From Pseudomonadota bacterium (GTDB taxonomy: Bacteria > Pseudomonadota > Alphaproteobacteria > Rickettsiales > UBA1997): DNA of 34,433 nucleotides. The notes under the pieces were generated by a model. That model was not told the origin of the DNA and did no database searches. It saw nothing but the letters and a program-made list of their open reading frames with translations. Below are positions 1-7,465 of this stretch, piece by piece (the first letter of the stretch is position 1; each line of letters starts with the position of its first letter). A program made the translations under genes and the position numbers. Location of the stretch: contig JAGWWH010000019.1 of assembly GCA_018970485.1 (NCBI GenBank), positions 1-34,433 of the forward strand, written 5' to 3'.

Positions 1-165
1 CCAAGTGGAATCGGAGCGCAGCAAATTTCAATTTCCGCACCAATTACCATCAATGCTGGCGGCAATATGGACGAGAAAAAAATCGCTGATCAGGTGCGAA
101 TCGCCATCGATGAAACTTTCAGAAAATTATCCGCCAGAAAACTCGCTTTGAATTACGATCAATGA
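1..165 (+). CDS. phage tail tape-measure protein, C-terminal end (partial)
   Basis: The open frame enters from the left edge and ends in TGA. It encodes about 54 residues that include ISAPITINAGG, then MDEKKIADQVRIAID. That pairing of a short beta segment ('apItinagg') with an amphipathic helix beginning at a 'D..kIA..Vr.ai' pattern is typical of the extreme C-terminus of tape-measure proteins of Mu/P2-like contractile-tail phages. Its stop overlaps the start of the U-like tail gene (ATGA), as in a phage late operon. The bulk of the gene lies outside the window, so intactness cannot be judged. Confidence 0.7.
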   Translation, partial: PSGIGAQQISISAPITINAGGNMDEKKIADQVRIAIDETFRKLSARKLALNYDQ

Positions 166-656
166 TTTTCGATTCATTTAAAAACCTAGGTGGCAAGCTG
201 AATCTAAACAGCGCGCTAGGAATCAACATGATGATGATTCTTGGTGCTTATCGTTTTGCGATCAGCTCTGCCGCTTTTCAAAATCTCAAAAGACAAAGCG
301 AATATCGCTGGCAGGAAGTTAACAGAATTGGTGCTGATCCAGCTTTGCAATTCACTGGATTTGGCGTGGAAACAATTGATCTTGATGGCGTGATTTATCC
401 ACATTTTAAAGGTGGACTTCGCCAAGTGACATTAATGCGCGCTGAAGCAGGACTTGGTAAGCCACTATTTTTGATTTCAGGAAATGGAAATGCTTTTGGC
501 AAATGGTGCATTGTAAAAATTTCAGAAAATCAAAGCGTTTTTATGAAAGACGGCGCACCACTCAAAATCGAATTTTCAATCAGCCTTAAGCGTTATGGCG
601 AAGATGCCAAGCCTGGAGTTAAGGGAATCATTCAAAACATCGTTAAAGCGATATGA
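162..656 (+). CDS. phage tail protein U (GpU-like)
   Basis: The protein is 164 residues and resembles P2 GpU, a tail completion or terminator protein. The family-typical start MMMILGAYRFAI is visible at residues 23-34, followed by the 'qy.W......g..p.lqf.G.g.etitl.G.iyP...GG' pattern and a C-terminal 'F..dG...kieFsisLkRYgeD' block. The first ATG overlaps the tape-measure stop (ATGA) and gives about 22 extra residues. An internal ATG at 228, with AGGA just upstream, would give a protein beginning exactly where P2 GpU does, so the start is uncertain. It is followed by an X-like gene through another ATGA overlap, giving a translationally coupled tail block. Confidence 0.85.
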   Translation: MIFDSFKNLGGKLNLNSALGINMMMILGAYRFAISSAAFQNLKRQSEYRWQEVNRIGADPALQFTGFGVETIDLDGVIYPHFKGGLRQVTLMRAEAGLGKPLFLISGNGNAFGKWCIVKISENQSVFMKDGAPLKIEFSISLKRYGEDAKPGVKGIIQNIVKAI

Positions 657-859
657 TCACTTATATCACAAAAGATGGCGATGTGTTGGATGCAATCTGT
701 TTTAAATATTACGGCAGCACTTCGGGAACAGTTGAAAAGGTTTTAGAAGCCAATCGTCATTTAGCAGAATTAGGCGCGATATTTAGCGCTAACATCAAAA
801 TTGTTTTACCAGATTTAGGTCAGGAAGAGGAAACAGAAAGTGTTAAACTTTGGTCGTAA
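653..859 (+). CDS. phage tail protein X (GpX-like, LysM-like fold)
   Basis: The protein is 68 residues and matches the small tail X family: 'Y.tkdGD.lDaIcfkyYGst.gtvekVLeaN..La..G......ikIvLPdl'. GpX is a LysM-like baseplate or tail protein of P2-type phages. Its start overlaps the stop of the U-like gene (ATGA). In P2/Mu-like phages the D gene normally follows directly, but here about 1.56 kb of oppositely oriented genes intervene. The last residues (acidic, then VKLWS) look slightly extended relative to short X proteins. Confidence 0.85.
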   Translation: MITYITKDGDVLDAICFKYYGSTSGTVEKVLEANRHLAELGAIFSANIKIVLPDLGQEEETESVKLWS

Positions 860-900
860 TATTTGTTATTATCTTGGAGTTTTTTGTAGGAGTAATTAAT

Positions 901-1761
901 TTACTGAGAAAGTGTAATTCTAGCCTTCTCAGCTTCTTTATCCTCTATCTCCTCTTTGTTTTTAATCTCCTTATCGATTGAGAAACTCAATTTTCTTATC
1001 GCACTTTTTAAAGAGGCTTCCAGCTGAATTTCTTTCTTTGATCTAATTTCTTGTACATATAGTTTTAGATCTTTTTTTGAACCAAAACTGTCAACTGAAT
1101 CATCCCAGATTTCTTTACCATCTGAAGTAGATACTACATGAGCATCGATTGCAACTGGTCTGAAAGAAGTTCCAAACAGATAAAATCCTCCAAAATAAAT
1201 TGGCACATTGGTTGCCAACTCGAGACCGGCATTGGCTGTAAGAACAGCTGGATTCCAGCTAGTTACTACGCCAAGAACAACTGTTTCAAGAGCAATATCA
1301 CCAGCGGCAAGCAATGTTGGATAAAGCAGTCTACTTTTTCCGTAACCAACAATTTCACCATAAAAAACTGCATCGATTCCAAGTTCATTTTTTATTTGCT
1401 GAAGCTGATCTTTGCTTGGTTTTTCACCATGTTTTATTCCGAATTTATCAACATCGATTAATATCGGTGTTATTAGCTTACTTTTTTTGAGATGAGAAAT
1501 TAACTCTTCAGAAGCTTTGTTGTTTATCTTTTTAAAAGAGTCTGCCAACAATAACTCTTCTGTTTTTGCATCAATTTTTTCAGGGAAGGAATCTTGGATT
1601 GAGGAAAGCTTTGTGATTGGAGCGGTTATTTTAAAACCAATAATTCCCAATTTTTGATTTTTTGCAACAATCTGATTTTTAGTTAATGGTGTAGCGCAAG
1701 ATGAAACGAATATTAATAATGTTAATATTGTGAGCTGTCTAAAATATTGGATTAATGTCAT
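901..1761 (-). CDS. outer-membrane-type lipoprotein, unknown function
   Basis: The 286-residue protein has a lipoprotein signal peptide: a hydrophobic stretch (TILTLLIFV) ends in the lipobox V-S-S-C, with Cys22 as predicted lipidation site. The mature part has alternating beta/alpha patterns ('LGIIGFKI', 'ITPILIDVDKFG', 'GIDAVFYGEIVGYG', 'DGKEIWDDSVD'). These recall the fold of TolB-N/CsgG/LpoB/GNA1162-like lipoproteins, but I cannot assign a family. Residues about 145-190 are hydrophobic and Gly/Ala-rich. Its ATG overlaps the stop of the upstream CDF gene by one base (TAATG), so the two are probably co-translated. It sits inside the prophage tail operon, antisense to it, and is likely moron-type cargo. 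Confidence 0.75.
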   Translation of the reverse strand: MTLIQYFRQLTILTLLIFVSSCATPLTKNQIVAKNQKLGIIGFKITAPITKLSSIQDSFPEKIDAKTEELLLADSFKKINNKASEELISHLKKSKLITPILIDVDKFGIKHGEKPSKDQLQQIKNELGIDAVFYGEIVGYGKSRLLYPTLLAAGDIALETVVLGVVTSWNPAVLTANAGLELATNVPIYFGGFYLFGTSFRPVAIDAHVVSTSDGKEIWDDSVDSFGSKKDLKLYVQEIRSKKEIQLEASLKSAIRKLSFSIDKEIKNKEEIEDKEAEKARITLSQ

Positions 1762-2357
1762 TATGGTTTTGCGTTAATTTTTTCTTTTTTTGCTACCTGA
1801 TAAACTTCTTTTGCGGCATCGACATTCATCATCGCAATTCCAAGACCAACCACAACATCCGGCCAAATTGATGGATAGATTGCAGTCACCATTCCTGTTA
1901 AAATAATGGCGATATTTGCTGCGACATCATTTCTTGCTGAAAGAAAAGCGGCGCGAATTATGCTAATATCGTGGTGGCGGTATTTTGCTAAGAGCAAAGC
2001 ACAACATGAATTTACTACCAATGCACCAAATCCAATCAAAGACATATCAGTTGGTTTTGGTGGCTGCCCACCGGTTATTTGATGATAAACCGTCCAAAGA
2101 GTTGTAAGCCCTGGAATGATGATAAAGCTAGCAAGAATCATTCCAACTCTTGATCTAGAAGCAACGCTCCAGCCGATTGCAAAAAAGATCAAAAAATTCA
2201 CCGAAGAATCTTCAAGAAAATCTATTGAGTCAGCAAAAAGTGAAACTGAATGGATGTTAAGAGCGCCAAAAAATTCGATGAAAAAATAAAGAAAGTTGGC
2301 AAGTGCAACAATTAAGACCGCCTGTTTGATTGGTTTATGTGTCACGTGCTTTGCCAA
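1761..2357 (-). CDS. CDF-like cation transporter (short, no C-terminal domain)
   Basis: The 198-residue integral membrane protein has about 5-6 hydrophobic segments. The segment SVSLFADSIDFLEDSSVN corresponds to the metal-binding TM2 of cation diffusion facilitators (usually 'lla-D-a-x-H/D-x-x-x-D'), and LSARNDVAANIAIILTG corresponds to TM5. The 'RND' version is seen in a proteobacterial subgroup annotated as CzcD-like cation transporters. The cytoplasmic C-terminal domain of classical CDF proteins is absent. The likely job is divalent metal export across the inner membrane; the substrate is unknown. It is the first gene of a two-gene unit with the lipoprotein, embedded antisense in phage tail genes. 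Confidence 0.75.
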   Translation of the reverse strand: MAKHVTHKPIKQAVLIVALANFLYFFIEFFGALNIHSVSLFADSIDFLEDSSVNFLIFFAIGWSVASRSRVGMILASFIIIPGLTTLWTVYHQITGGQPPKPTDMSLIGFGALVVNSCCALLLAKYRHHDISIIRAAFLSARNDVAANIAIILTGMVTAIYPSIWPDVVVGLGIAMMNVDAAKEVYQVAKKEKINAKP

Positions 2358-2421
2358 TTTTTTTATTAAAACCCTACATTATCGAATAATAATTACTTAT
2401 TTTTAATTAATAAGCAAGGAC

Positions 2422-3417
2422 GTGCAACCAGCATTTAAAATTACTGCCGACAAGAAAGATATCACAGCGTTAATCGCACAAAGACTGGTTTCAATCAACA
2501 TCACCGATGAAACCGGACTTGTTTCTGACACTTGTGAAATCCTTTTAGACAACCGCGATGAAAAATTGGAAATACCACCGCGCGGTGCTGTTTTAGAAGT
2601 TTCTCTTGGTTACGAGGACAAGCCTCTGACAAAAATGGGAAACTACATTGTTGATGATGTCGAAGTTTCATCACCACCTTTGCAAATGCGAATTACTGGC
2701 AAAGCAAGTAACACTCTCAACAAAAATTTAAGCAAAAAAATTAAAGCACCGAAGAGCAAATCTTGGCACGGCTACACGCTGGTTGGAATCATCACAGCAA
2801 TTGCCAATAACCATGGTTTCAAGGCGGCGATAGATGAATATTTCAAACAAATCTACATCTCGCATTTAGATCAAACTGACGAAAGCGACATCTCTTTCCT
2901 GAACACTCTGGCGCAAAGTTATGGTGCTTTTGCCAAGTTGTCTTTGGGGAGATTATTATTTTTCAGAAGAGGAATAAGTATCTCAGAAAATGGCAAAGAA
3001 TTGCCGACAACAAAACTTTCCGCCGCACAAATTTCTGATTGGAAATTGCGTGTTTCCGACATGGAAAAATTCGGCAAGGTGATTGCCAAATGGCATAATT
3101 TTGCCACAGGAAAAGAAGAAGATGTTTTTGCGGGAACTGGCGATCCGGCTTATACGATGCGCTATAAATTTGTCAGTGCTGATCGTGCCAGAGAAGCAGC
3201 AAAAGCCAAGCTCGCTGAATTTAAGCGCGGCGCAGAAAACTTAAATTTTTCCACTACAGGAAATCCAAAACTCAGCGCTGAAAACAAGATCACTTTCACC
3301 GACATCAAATATTTAAAAAACAAAAACTGGATCATCATAAGTGTTAATCATTCGCTCAGCGATCAAGGATTCACAACTCAAGTAACCGCAATCATCAAAC
3401 TATCCGATGTGGAGTAA
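2422..3417 (+). CDS. phage late control / tail protein D (GpD-like)
   Basis: The 331-residue protein has the GpD pattern: N-terminal 'PaFkItaDkkDIT.li..RLvsi.itDe.G..sDtceI.LDnRd..l..PprGa.leVslGYed', then 'mG.yivDdVe.s.PP..m.I.GkA', 'SKSWHGYTLVGIITAIA', and 'DQTDESDISFLNTLAQSYGA'. GpD forms the baseplate hub or spike adaptor in P2-like contractile tails. The chosen GTG start gives the correct family N-terminus, although AGGA ends only one base before it, so initiation may be weak or coupled. It overlaps the next gene by 11 bases. The gene appears intact. Confidence 0.88.
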   Translation: MQPAFKITADKKDITALIAQRLVSINITDETGLVSDTCEILLDNRDEKLEIPPRGAVLEVSLGYEDKPLTKMGNYIVDDVEVSSPPLQMRITGKASNTLNKNLSKKIKAPKSKSWHGYTLVGIITAIANNHGFKAAIDEYFKQIYISHLDQTDESDISFLNTLAQSYGAFAKLSLGRLLFFRRGISISENGKELPTTKLSAAQISDWKLRVSDMEKFGKVIAKWHNFATGKEEDVFAGTGDPAYTMRYKFVSADRAREAAKAKLAEFKRGAENLNFSTTGNPKLSAENKITFTDIKYLKNKNWIIISVNHSLSDQGFTTQVTAIIKLSDVE

Positions 3418-3703
3418 AATCAAAAAATCAGACGAAGGAGAATTTATTCTCACTAAGTGCGAGTTGCAACAGCTCTTGGAGCAAGCCTCAAAGAATGGCG
3501 CGAAAATGGCGCTCAGCGAGCTTGGTCTAAACGATGAAAAAGCCGGAATAGATATCAGAGATTTGCGCGAATTACTAAAAGCCTTCCGAATCGCGAAAAA
3601 AGACGCTTTCAGAATTTCCGTCAAATGGATTGTGGTCGGAATTATGACCCTCATCACCGCCGGATTCATCTCGCTTTTAGGCGATCATATCAGCCTCAAA
3701 TAA
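3407..3703 (+). CDS. small phage membrane protein (DUF6127-like)
   Basis: The 98-residue protein has an N-terminal 'F.Ltk.El..LleqAskngAk.AL.elGL.de.a..DIrDLReLLka.RiaKkdA' block and a single transmembrane segment (about residues 73-92, WIVVGIMTLITAGFISLLG). This arrangement is seen in small proteins next to gpD and endolysin genes of alphaproteobacterial prophages, which I recall as DUF6127. The exact role is unknown; membrane location and lysis-module neighbours suggest a holin-associated function, which is inference. It overlaps the end of the D-like gene. No good ribosome binding site precedes the ATG, so translation is probably coupled. Confidence 0.7.
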   Translation: MWSKIKKSDEGEFILTKCELQQLLEQASKNGAKMALSELGLNDEKAGIDIRDLRELLKAFRIAKKDAFRISVKWIVVGIMTLITAGFISLLGDHISLK

Positions 3704-3712
3704 ACAAAATTT

Positions 3713-4105
3713 ATGCCACAATTCGGAAAAGAATCACTCAAAAAATTATCCACCTGCCATCCTGATTTGCAGAAACTTTTTAACGAGGTGATCAAACATT
3801 ATGATTGCACAATCCTTGAGGGACATAGATCGGACGAAGATCAGCTCAAAGCATTCAACACCGGAAAATCAAAAATAAAATCAGGCGGAAAACATACTCA
3901 TTCACCATCGCTTGCCGTTGATGTTGCGCCTTGGCCAGTTGATTGGAACGACAAAAACAGATTTTACCATTTCGCCGGACGTGTTCAAGGCATTGCTCAG
4001 ATGTTGGGAATAAACATCAGATGGGGCGGCGACTGGAATGATAACAACAATTTAAAAGATCAGACATTTTTTGACTTACCTCATTTCGAATTAGCCGATG
4101 AATAA
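3713..4105 (+). CDS. M15-family phage endolysin (L-Ala-D-Glu or DD-peptidase type)
   Basis: The 130-residue protein matches the short phage M15 peptidases: 'S...L..chPdLqklf.evi..yDctIleGhRs.e.Q..af..GkSki..GgKHthsPSlAVDvaPwp..W....rF..fag.v.giA..lgI.irWGGDW.......D.....DLPHFEL'. The zinc ligands are most likely His63, Asp70 and His124, with Asp121 just before 'LPH'. The enzyme cuts peptidoglycan stem peptides during lysis. It has no signal peptide, so it would need the neighbouring holin candidate. It is followed by a small membrane protein with an 8-base overlap. Confidence 0.9.
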   Translation: MPQFGKESLKKLSTCHPDLQKLFNEVIKHYDCTILEGHRSDEDQLKAFNTGKSKIKSGGKHTHSPSLAVDVAPWPVDWNDKNRFYHFAGRVQGIAQMLGINIRWGGDWNDNNNLKDQTFFDLPHFELADE

Positions 4106-4343
4106 AACTACCTGCAAATTTTTAGAAGATTTTAACGGCAATAAATCATCAAAAAGATTAGCCGGAGCTTTTTGTTTGCTAACTGGATCGCTGATGAAAC
4201 TGATTTTGTTTCTCTATGGATTACGCCACCTCACAGCAACACCTTTTGACAAACTCGATAGTTCTGCAGACAGCCTGATTTATGTTGGCGCAGCTTTGAT
4301 TGGCTCAGGCTTACTCGAACTTTTAAGACGAGACAAAAAATGA
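4098..4343 (+). CDS. putative phage holin (two transmembrane segments)
   Basis: The 81-residue protein has two hydrophobic helices (about residues 20-42 and 58-76), a short polar N-terminus and a charged C-terminal tail (LLRRDKK). This is the layout of class II holins. It lies between the endolysin and the Rz-like gene, overlapping both by a few bases, which is the classical position for a holin in a lysis cassette. I do not recognise a specific holin family, so the call rests on size, topology and position. Confidence 0.6.
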   Translation: MNKTTCKFLEDFNGNKSSKRLAGAFCLLTGSLMKLILFLYGLRHLTATPFDKLDSSADSLIYVGAALIGSGLLELLRRDKK

Positions 4344-4555
4344 TTCAAAACATCTTGGCCAGACTAGCGGCAATCGCTGGTGCAATAATCGCTATTTTTA
4401 CTCTTGGAAATTTTTACGGCAGAAAATCACAACAAACAAAACAGCTAGAAGAAAATTTTAATGATGCAGTTGAATCAAAAAACAGGCAGGAAAATCGCCG
4501 CAACGATGATATTTCTGCTGTTCGCAAGCGGATGCAAAAATACATCCGCAAATAA
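4340..4555 (+). CDS. Rz-like inner-membrane spanin (i-spanin)
   Basis: The 71-residue protein has one N-terminal membrane helix (about residues 5-26, ILARLAAIAGAIIAIFTLG) followed by a highly charged helix likely to form a coiled coil (KQLEENFNDAVESKNRQENRR). This is the arrangement of i-spanins, which span the periplasm and fuse inner and outer membranes at lysis. Its second half overlaps an out-of-frame lipoprotein gene, the classical Rz/Rz1 architecture. It overlaps the putative holin gene by four bases (ATGA). Confidence 0.65.
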   Translation: MIQNILARLAAIAGAIIAIFTLGNFYGRKSQQTKQLEENFNDAVESKNRQENRRNDDISAVRKRMQKYIRK

Positions 4556-4676
4556 CTTCTGTCTCTGGGCAAATCCCATCACAATCACTCAAAAAGAATT
4601 TGATGAAATGAGTGAAGAAACCTTTCGCCAAATCGACAATTTTAATCAGGAATTTGAGAAGCGCTGCGCTAGGTAA
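4461..4676 (+). CDS. Rz1-like outer-membrane spanin lipoprotein, embedded in Rz frame
   Basis: This 71-residue product begins inside the Rz-like gene in a different frame and runs past its end. It has an N-terminal hydrophobic stretch and lipobox (MIFLLFASGC, Cys25 predicted as lipidated), followed by a short periplasmic part (W-ANPITIT, then 'EETFRQIDNFNQEFEKRC'). The 'W.PI.......l...T..qI..hN..' pattern is common in o-spanin-like phage lipoproteins. Initiation could be at the first ATG pair or at the ATG at 4506, just before MIFLLF. Together with Rz it should complete the outer-membrane step of lysis. Confidence 0.65.
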   Translation: MMQLNQKTGRKIAATMIFLLFASGCKNTSANNFCLWANPITITQKEFDEMSEETFRQIDNFNQEFEKRCAR

Positions 4677-4758
4677 AATCATTCTCACTATTCACTTGAT
4701 AAGTGTTTAAATCCAAGCAGTTATTGGTCTCATAGCATTTACCAACTTTCCGCAATAT

Positions 4759-5085
4759 ATGAAAAACAGGTTAATTTACAAAGGATTTATTGAAGACGTT
4801 CGAAACGAAAAGTGCAGCGATTTAGAAATTGAAAAGCTGCTCGATGTTTTTGAAGAAGCGGTCAAGTCAATGGCAGAAACTCCTGCCAAAAAATCGTTCT
4901 ATGATTTAGAAAAATTTGAAGGAACTGATCGTGCGGGAGTGAGTGCTTTTACCCTCACGCTTGAACGTGAGAAAGTTAAAAATATAGAGCAATACACCGG
5001 CTATTTTGAGTCTGGCCACAAAAACTTAAAAGTTGTGGCAACGCGCGGCGAGTTTAGAGTCGTGATGTTAAAATCAGGCGGTTGA
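4759..5085 (+). CDS. hypothetical protein at the prophage edge
   Basis: The 108-residue soluble protein is not recognised. It is charged, lacks membrane segments and signal peptide, and contains 'CSDLEIEKLLDVFEEAVKSM' (a likely helix) and a C-terminal part rich in beta-type residues ending VKSGG-like 'VVMLKSGG'. It lies 82 bases after the spanin gene on the same strand and its last 12 bases overlap the end of the convergent HNH gene. It may be the last gene of the phage late operon or the first cargo gene. Codon use looks like that of the neighbouring phage genes. Confidence 0.55.
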   Translation: MKNRLIYKGFIEDVRNEKCSDLEIEKLLDVFEEAVKSMAETPAKKSFYDLEKFEGTDRAGVSAFTLTLEREKVKNIEQYTGYFESGHKNLKVVATRGEFRVVMLKSGG

Positions 5086-5958
5086 GTTCAATTCACTATC
5101 CCTACATATTTGAATTATTTTCTGAATAGCGTTTTTATCCCTGGTTCTTCCCACAACCACATGATAGTTGGGAGTAGATGATGCTGCCATAAGCCTAATA
5201 TCAGCAATAATTAAAAGCGTATCTGGATTTGTTAGTAAAACTCTAATTCCCCATATATGACCAGCATTGGGGATTGGTGGTAAAATTTCCCAACTTCCAC
5301 CAACAACATAAGATAGGGATGGATTTTCAGTTTTTCCTAGAATCAGGTCTGTGGATAATTTTTCAAATTCAATATTTCCGAAATTAGCCATAACATAAGC
5401 ATGTCCAATTTTTGCCATAGTTTGAGCAAATTCTTTTATCAAGAAGCGAAGCTTATACGTTACATCTTGCCCATATTTTTTAGTAAAATCATCCAACTCT
5501 TTATCGTTTGTAATTACGACAAACTGCCATAAAAAAGATGTATCAACACTCGGAGGCATGCCATTCAATATACCAGCTGTCGCCATTTTGATCATATAAG
5601 TTGGAGCTGGGAATTCCGATAAAGGAACTACAAATTTATCACCATTAACTTTGGTCACCTCTATCTCATTTTGCCGATTTTTCCGATGTCGAGATGGGAA
5701 GCGATGTTTTTCTCGAAAAGTACCAAATATCTCTTTAGCAAATTTGGTTTCAAATTTATTAATGATTTTACAGCATGCTTCACAACTAGCCTTCTCCATG
5801 ATCTGGACTCCTCCCATTGAAAGAGGTATGATATGCTCATCGGTTAATGTGACGTTTGAAGCATCGCAATATATACATTTACCGATTGATGGAAAGGTAA
5901 CTTTTTTAGGGTTGAAGGGCTGTATTTCACCGAAAATTTTATCTGTCGCTTCTTTCAT
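5074..5958 (-). CDS. HNH endonuclease-domain protein
   Basis: The 294-residue protein has an N-terminal zinc-finger HNH module: C28-x2-C31, then D40-E41-H42-I-I-P-L with GG at residues 49-50, then C59-x2-C62 and N67. This fits a treble-clef HNH nuclease with structural zinc. The remaining about 200 residues are unrecognised and may sense a target or partner. It starts within the end of the upstream DUF4268 gene (20-base overlap) and is the last gene of the minus-strand island, which argues for co-expression. The likely role is DNA cleavage in defence or mobile-element biology; that is inference from the domain and context. Confidence 0.8.
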   Translation of the reverse strand: MKEATDKIFGEIQPFNPKKVTFPSIGKCIYCDASNVTLTDEHIIPLSMGGVQIMEKASCEACCKIINKFETKFAKEIFGTFREKHRFPSRHRKNRQNEIEVTKVNGDKFVVPLSEFPAPTYMIKMATAGILNGMPPSVDTSFLWQFVVITNDKELDDFTKKYGQDVTYKLRFLIKEFAQTMAKIGHAYVMANFGNIEFEKLSTDLILGKTENPSLSYVVGGSWEILPPIPNAGHIWGIRVLLTNPDTLLIIADIRLMAASSTPNYHVVVGRTRDKNAIQKIIQICRDSELNSTA

Positions 5959-6907
5959 CTAAATTTAAACTCCTGACTCTTTTTCTAAAAACCGCATCAA
6001 ATTTTTCGACGGTATTTTTCATCCATTCATGTTGAGATGGCCAACTTGATTCATCGGTCGGATCAGAATTTCTAAACAAAGCAATTTTTGATTGAGTCTT
6101 TTCTGGATTTTCCTTCCATTCCAAAGCACATCTCATTTCAGCTTCAATTGCTGACCTGTCTTTTTCCAAAAGGTGAAAAAAGCCTTTTGCCTCATCCTTA
6201 TCAACAATGACTAATTCAACTCCAATTTTCTTATCACGCGTGTTTAAAAGCGCTGCTAAGTGAAAACCACTGCGACCAATAGTGAAAATCTGCCAGTGTT
6301 TTGGGCGTGAATCCTGCGGACGGAGTTTTGATTTATTTTCTTCAAGATACTTGGTCAGCTCTTCCCAATAGCGGTATTGCAGAAGTTTGGTTTCGCTGGT
6401 GGTTTGATCAAGAATATCCTTTGCCGCCTGAGAAACTGTTTTGCTCCAGTTATTTGGCTTTGAAATCACATTAAACTTTGGTGCTGCCGGTGAATTTCCA
6501 ATGCGCCACAATTCAACTTCAAGACCAAAGAAACGGAATTTTTCATCGGTAATTTCATTAAGCCAATCAAGTGCAGCACGATGTTCTTCGGTAAATTTTG
6601 ATGCCACCCAAACAATAGTGACAGACTGTAATCCGGCAGCGTAAGTTAAAAGCTGACCAAGATGTTTGTGATCAGTTCTTTCAATCTGATTTTCGATTAA
6701 TACCATGCTGCCATCCTCAGTATTATTGCATAAAATATCAGCTCTAAACGGCCCCACATCTTTCTCCTGAGCTTCCAGTTCCAACTCAATTCCAATTGCT
6801 TCTCCCAACATTTCTAAATTCTTCTCTTCCGCAAGCCAAGGCGTAAAGCTTTGCCCCTCACTTTGCCATATCTCACGAAGTTCAACTTTTTCTAATTTTC
6901 CTAACAT
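5939..6907 (-). CDS. DUF4268-family protein with nuclease-like N-terminus
   Basis: The protein begins at MLGKLEKVELREIW, which matches how DUF4268 proteins usually start. An upstream TTG at 6946 would add 13 residues but lacks a clear ribosome binding site. Residues about 54-90 (numbered from the ATG) contain 'FRADILC' and, 14 residues later, 'LIENQIERTDHKHLGQLLTYAAG', resembling a PD-(D/E)xK core in which the lysine is replaced (D...ExQ). The C-terminal half carries the DUF4268 fold region ('YWEEL..YL', 'SGFHLAALLNTRDKKIGVELVI'). Such proteins occur in restriction and defence islands. It overlaps the HNH gene and follows the SLATT gene after about 50 bases. Confidence 0.75.
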   Translation of the reverse strand: MLGKLEKVELREIWQSEGQSFTPWLAEEKNLEMLGEAIGIELELEAQEKDVGPFRADILCNNTEDGSMVLIENQIERTDHKHLGQLLTYAAGLQSVTIVWVASKFTEEHRAALDWLNEITDEKFRFFGLEVELWRIGNSPAAPKFNVISKPNNWSKTVSQAAKDILDQTTSETKLLQYRYWEELTKYLEENKSKLRPQDSRPKHWQIFTIGRSGFHLAALLNTRDKKIGVELVIVDKDEAKGFFHLLEKDRSAIEAEMRCALEWKENPEKTQSKIALFRNSDPTDESSWPSQHEWMKNTVEKFDAVFRKRVRSLNLDERSDR

Positions 6908-6958
6908 TTGCTCTGTTTTGTCGTTTATAAAATTAAAAACTGTCAATGGAAGGTTGTG

Positions 6959-7462
6959 CTAATTATCAATTTTGTACTTTGCTTCTCCTTCTTCTATTCC
7001 TTTTCTAGCTTTTTTAAAAGCCCATTTAGGAATTTGAACAGAATCGATATTCAGTTTATTTCTTCTGTCGTTCAATTTTTTTAAATCATCAGTTGCTTTT
7101 TTATCATCTATTTCAGTCACCTCTAAATCATAAAAAATTCTTACATCATTGCGTAGAGCATTGTATTTATTTCCAGCTTTATGATGAGCTGCAGCTCTCT
7201 CATTAGGATTAATAAAGGTGAATATACCAGTCAGGCCAGCCACAATTATTGAAAGAACTCCTGCAACAATATTATGATGATCGAACTGCGATAAAGCTGA
7301 AGCGCCGGCAATTGCAGATAAAACAGCAGAAATACCGCCAAGCCAAAGATTTACATTCACCCAGCATTGAGCCGCACAAAAATGTCCTTTAGCTGAGTGA
7401 AGGCTGTCTTCCTCAATTCTATTTGCCTCGTTTATAATTTTTTGTTTGTTGGTCATAGTCAT
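6959..7462 (-). CDS. SLATT-domain two-TM protein (CBASS-type membrane effector)
   Basis: The 167-residue protein has an amphipathic N-terminal helix, two transmembrane segments (about residues 35-56 and 64-84), and the post-TM helix typical of SLATT domains ('NPNERAAAHHKAGNKYNALRNDV'). SLATT proteins are predicted pore-forming effectors partnered with SMODS nucleotidyltransferases: a cyclic nucleotide made on infection would trigger membrane damage and growth arrest. It begins three bases after the CD-NTase stop, which is the expected sensor-effector pairing. No ubiquitin-like or HORMA/TRIP13 accessory genes are visible, so this would be a minimal type I arrangement. Confidence 0.85.
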   Translation of the reverse strand: MTMTNKQKIINEANRIEEDSLHSAKGHFCAAQCWVNVNLWLGGISAVLSAIAGASALSQFDHHNIVAGVLSIIVAGLTGIFTFINPNERAAAHHKAGNKYNALRNDVRIFYDLEVTEIDDKKATDDLKKLNDRRNKLNIDSVQIPKWAFKKARKGIEEGEAKYKIDN

Positions 7463-7465
7463 AAG

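Noticed and set aside
901-1761. A plus-strand open frame inside the lipoprotein gene (1138-1461)
   Set aside because: It has low-complexity, Asn/Lys/Phe-rich composition without recognisable motifs, and the opposite strand gives a clean lipoprotein with signal peptide and coupled start.
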